Positions 57,047 to 60,000 of a stretch of DNA of 60,000 bases are shown one piece after another. The notes beneath the pieces are model-generated. The model was not told the origin of the DNA. It saw only the letters and a list, made by a program, of their open reading frames with translations, and did not search any database. The translations under genes and the position numbers were made by a program. Location: contig CM060733.1 of NCBI GenBank assembly GCA_030704615.1, positions 21,330,001 to 21,390,000 on the forward strand, in the 5' to 3' direction. The stretch is from Takakia lepidozioides. Taxonomy: Eukaryota; Streptophyta; Takakiopsida; Takakiales; Takakiaceae. Position 1 is the stretch's first letter; the number at the start of each line of letters is the position of its first letter.

Positions 57047-57453
57047 CGACCGTCCTGCGGCTCCCGACTACTTCGCATCCCCCTCAGTTTCTGGTGCATG
57101 CTCTATCTTGCTCGCATGGACGTAAATTAAGATCTCTCACACAACTTGAGTCATTGACTGCCTATCTCAGCTCCCATGCTCATCTAGGTAGCTTCATTTG
57201 TCAAAATCTAGGAGGGTACATTATGTTTATAGTTAAACCTACACCAAGCTCTCCACCGTCTCTCTTATCTCACTGATCTCTCTCTCCTGTTCGACTCCGG
57301 AGGCAGAATTCGTATCCACATCATTGCACACATTCCTCACTTGCACATTTCTGCGACTGTGGAATTTTAAGCAGAGGCTGAATTCGACTGCACACGGAAC
57401 TCACTCGCATACTTTTGCGACTGTAGATCTCAAACGGTTGAGCCTGGAAAGCC

Positions 57454-59388
57454 ATGGAGTCCAGGGCCTGTTCGATGATTGTGGGTGGACGAAGGAAGGC
57501 GTCTCTTGTGTTTACTGTACTAGCAGCGTGCTTAGCTATGTCAATTGGGCCTGAACCTGCGCGCTGCATCCTTCCACGTACTGCCGTGCCTTTTTCCCGG
57601 AACTACCTAGCCACGGCTGATGGAGCACATACTAGAGTGATAGAAAACGGCCAACAAGTTCAGCTGGTCCTCGATCCGCAATCTGGTAATCTCTGGTAAT
57701 GCCTTTTTCTCGCCTTTTTAGCAAGCCAGTTGTACTCACAATTCTAAAGAGAAATTTAATTCTCGGAGGCGGTGTTATCTTCTGGGTTTGTCTCTTCGTT
57801 TCTCTTTGCCTCCAGAAAATTCATCGTGTATAAGCAGTACGGAGTCGGCCAATAGCTTTATGGTGAAAGTTGAAGTGTGACGGCCACGTAGATCTAGAAG
57901 ATTTCGTCCTTTGCAATGTTGTATAAGCTGATTAAGCTACCAAGGAGCCTTATCGGAAGTTGAGCTACAGCGAGCTGAGGATTTTGTGCGAAGTTGTACG
58001 TACTTAGACTCCCGCATATCACCTTACTAGTTTTACAACCGGCTTTGTGTCGGTTTCTTTTTAACATAACGACGATTGGGTGTTTGCAGCTGCTGCATTT
58101 GGATCCAAAAATTCCTATTTGTTCGGGCGCATCGGCATGGGGATCAAGCTAGTTCCTGGCAATTCTGCCGGAACCGTTACGGCCTACTATGTAAGTCGCT
58201 GGTTCTACATAAAGGGATAGATCTGATAGTTGGGTATTCTAGTAGTAAAAGCGTACTGAGCTGACCTCTAAGTTGCACTTCCAATTGAACTCGACTCGTG
58301 AATATTTTTTAGTTTGTGCTTGGTTGACACATACATATCCAGGTGAATTGACGTCTGTAATGCTCACTTTGACCGGATAGTAAGTGCTCTCCTGAATGTA
58401 TGCTGACCTAAGACTTTCTCATGGACTGGCTGTGGTCAGCTATCATCGCCAGGGGCAACACATGATGAGCTGGACTTCGAATTTCTTGGAAATGAAACTG
58501 GCCAACCCTATATCCTGCAGACCAATGTTTATGCAAAAGGAATTGGGGGAAGGGAGCAGCGTATCAACCTGTGGTTTGACCCAACGGTTGGGTTCCACAC
58601 ATATTCTGTCCTCTGGAACAAGAAGCAGATTGTGTAAGTCATTGATACTTCCATTTAGAAATGTTGGAACAATATAGAGGTATACACGAGGAGTGTGGCG
58701 AATACAGTTTTTCGTTGGCTTTCAAGAAATTCTGAGGCATCCTTCTGTTGGAGTGTGTCATTTTATCTACTATCTAGAGAGGCTCGCTGTATATAGCTAC
58801 TTAAGTAACCGGGGAACTCGCAAGCAGATGTGAAAACAGGGATATCCAGATTGATATTAGTATCACTGAAATTGTTGTACATTAGACTGATGCTAAACTA
58901 CTACAAAGATCAAAATTTGCACTAGCTCAGATTGTATGCTTCTTGACTACCGACATAGTTTGAATCTATTGTGCAGTTTCTTTGTGGATACCACACCAGT
59001 TCGCGTATTCAGAAACAACGAGGATATCGGTGTGCCTTACCCCAACAGCCAGGGAATGGCAATCTACACCAGTATTTGGGATGGAAGTGGCTGGGCAACT
59101 CAGGGTGGGCGTATCAAGATTGACTGGTCAGCTGCACCTTTCATCTCAACATTCCAGGGCTTTGGATTGGATGCATGCCAGGTATTGAGCGGAGATGTCT
59201 CAGCTTGCTCATTAGCCACCAATCACTGGTGGGATGAATCCCCATACAATACACTGAATGCCAATCAAATGGCCCAATTGCACATGATTCAAACAAATCA
59301 CCTGGTCTATGACTACTGCACTGACACAAGTCGAAACCCCACGCCCCCAGTCGAATGCGCCCGAAATTGGTATCTGGGTGCAAGATAA
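57454..59388 (+). CDS. Xyloglucan endotransglucosylase/hydrolase (XTH)
   Basis: Four exons, 57454-57685, 58090-58190, 58440-58633 and 58977-59388, join in phase (phases 1, 0, 2) to give 312 residues. All introns are GT-AG. A signal peptide is expected from MESRACS...[16 protein letters not shown]. The GH16 fold follows: [20 protein letters not shown], then the catalytic [10 protein letters not shown], directly followed by a conserved N-glycosylation site NETG. Further motifs are [49 protein letters not shown] and IDWSAAPF. The XET_C domain with paired Cys ends [10 protein letters not shown]. The enzyme cuts and rejoins xyloglucan in the cell wall during growth. Length and all key residues fit an active enzyme. 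Confidence 0.95.
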
Positions 59389-60000
59389 CTCTACCTATCT
59401 TCCCGTAGACATAAGCAGAAACTTTCTCCCCCAAGTCTCTCAGCAGCTTTCAGTAGAATAACCTGGGCGTCGTGGAGAGGTCATCTTCATTCTGCGGCGA
59501 TCGACCAGTTCGTTCACGTAATTGATGCTCATTGCTACCCTAGCTATTGTACGGTGGCTTCCCACGTATTGGAGATGGAAATCTCCTGTACATTATGCAA
59601 GTTGCTTTCCAACTGTCAAGCCGATGGGATCAAGTCTTTGTTGGTGCGATGAACACGGCCTACCTGCGAACTGGGCTAACAAGGTAGGTGTTTGGTAGTG
59701 TCAGTCTACAAATTATCACGAGGGTTGCTTATACACTTCGAACTTGTAAGAAACTTGTACGAATATTAACATTGCCCCAATTCACATTGAAGGGCTTCAA
59801 GTCACGCCCATATGTCAAAATGAAGATTTAACAATAAAATGGAAACTTCTTATCTAGACTCTACTCTAAGCGATGCCTGGTTTGCTATTCATTGAAGTTG
59901 TATACCTTGAGGTTCTGGTTAGAACTTTCCGAGCGTTTGATGTAAATGTCATCATGTTCACAGTGATGCTAGATACAGCCCCGGGTCTCTTCCTAAGAAG
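59389..60000 (+). other. XTH 3' untranslated and downstream region
   Basis: No further gene seen. AATAAA at about 59833 is a candidate polyadenylation signal for the XTH transcript. Confidence 0.4.

Overview
This window looks like nuclear DNA of a land plant. Genes are sparse, introns have GT-AG borders, and the host genes are plant types: a SKP1-like F-box adaptor, a secreted xyloglucan endotransglucosylase/hydrolase (XTH), a P-class pentatricopeptide repeat (PPR) protein, and an exon of an RsmD-type RNA methyltransferase. The MULE transposase style and a chromodomain Ty3/gypsy element without a tRNA-type primer site suggest a seed-free plant (bryophyte, lycophyte or fern). That placement is an inference. 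Most of the 60 kb is transposon sequence in different states of decay.

Layout. 0-8 kb: a SWIM zinc-finger fragment between inverted TGACGTGGC-rich arms, LINE remnants, and a 1.2-kb non-autonomous CACTA element that appears to have landed in a LINE. 8.4-11.6 kb: an intron-containing pseudogene of a two-RRM zinc-knuckle protein (PHIP1-like), then an intact intronless SKP1-like gene on the minus strand with a TATA box. 12.4-23.2 kb: one Mutator-like element (MULE) with 300-400 bp terminal inverted repeats and a perfect 9-bp target duplication. A Ty3/gypsy chromovirus is nested in it. An inversion between two inverted arrays of a 100-bp repeat has split both elements, and flipping 15.1-18.6 kb back restores both. 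23.7-26.3 kb: a truncated PPR gene followed by a retroviral-type protease fragment that could be read as its next exon. 27-36 kb: a CACTA tnp2 relic (minus), a Ptta/TNPA-like relic (plus), and an FCP1/NIF-type HAD protein gene (minus) that overlaps the latter tail to tail. 36-45 kb: AT-rich DNA with a 1.8-kb inverted-repeat element, a 729-bp hAT-like element with a perfect 8-bp target duplication, and a gag fragment. 45.46-52.06 kb: a complete second chromovirus with LTRs, tRNA-Met primer site and 5-bp target duplication. 53-60 kb: an orphan RsmD exon, unrecognised ORFs, and a complete four-exon XTH gene.

The intact host genes are SKP1-like (11.1-11.6 kb) and XTH (57.5-59.4 kb); the FCP1-like gene is probably also expressible. 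They act in different processes (ubiquitin ligase assembly; cell-wall remodelling) and do not form a pathway. The most notable points are the reconstructable inversion inside the MULE, a possible self-priming primer site in the nested retroelement, an undamaged extra ORF after its chromodomain, and a convergent unrecognised ORF at the right end of the MULE.
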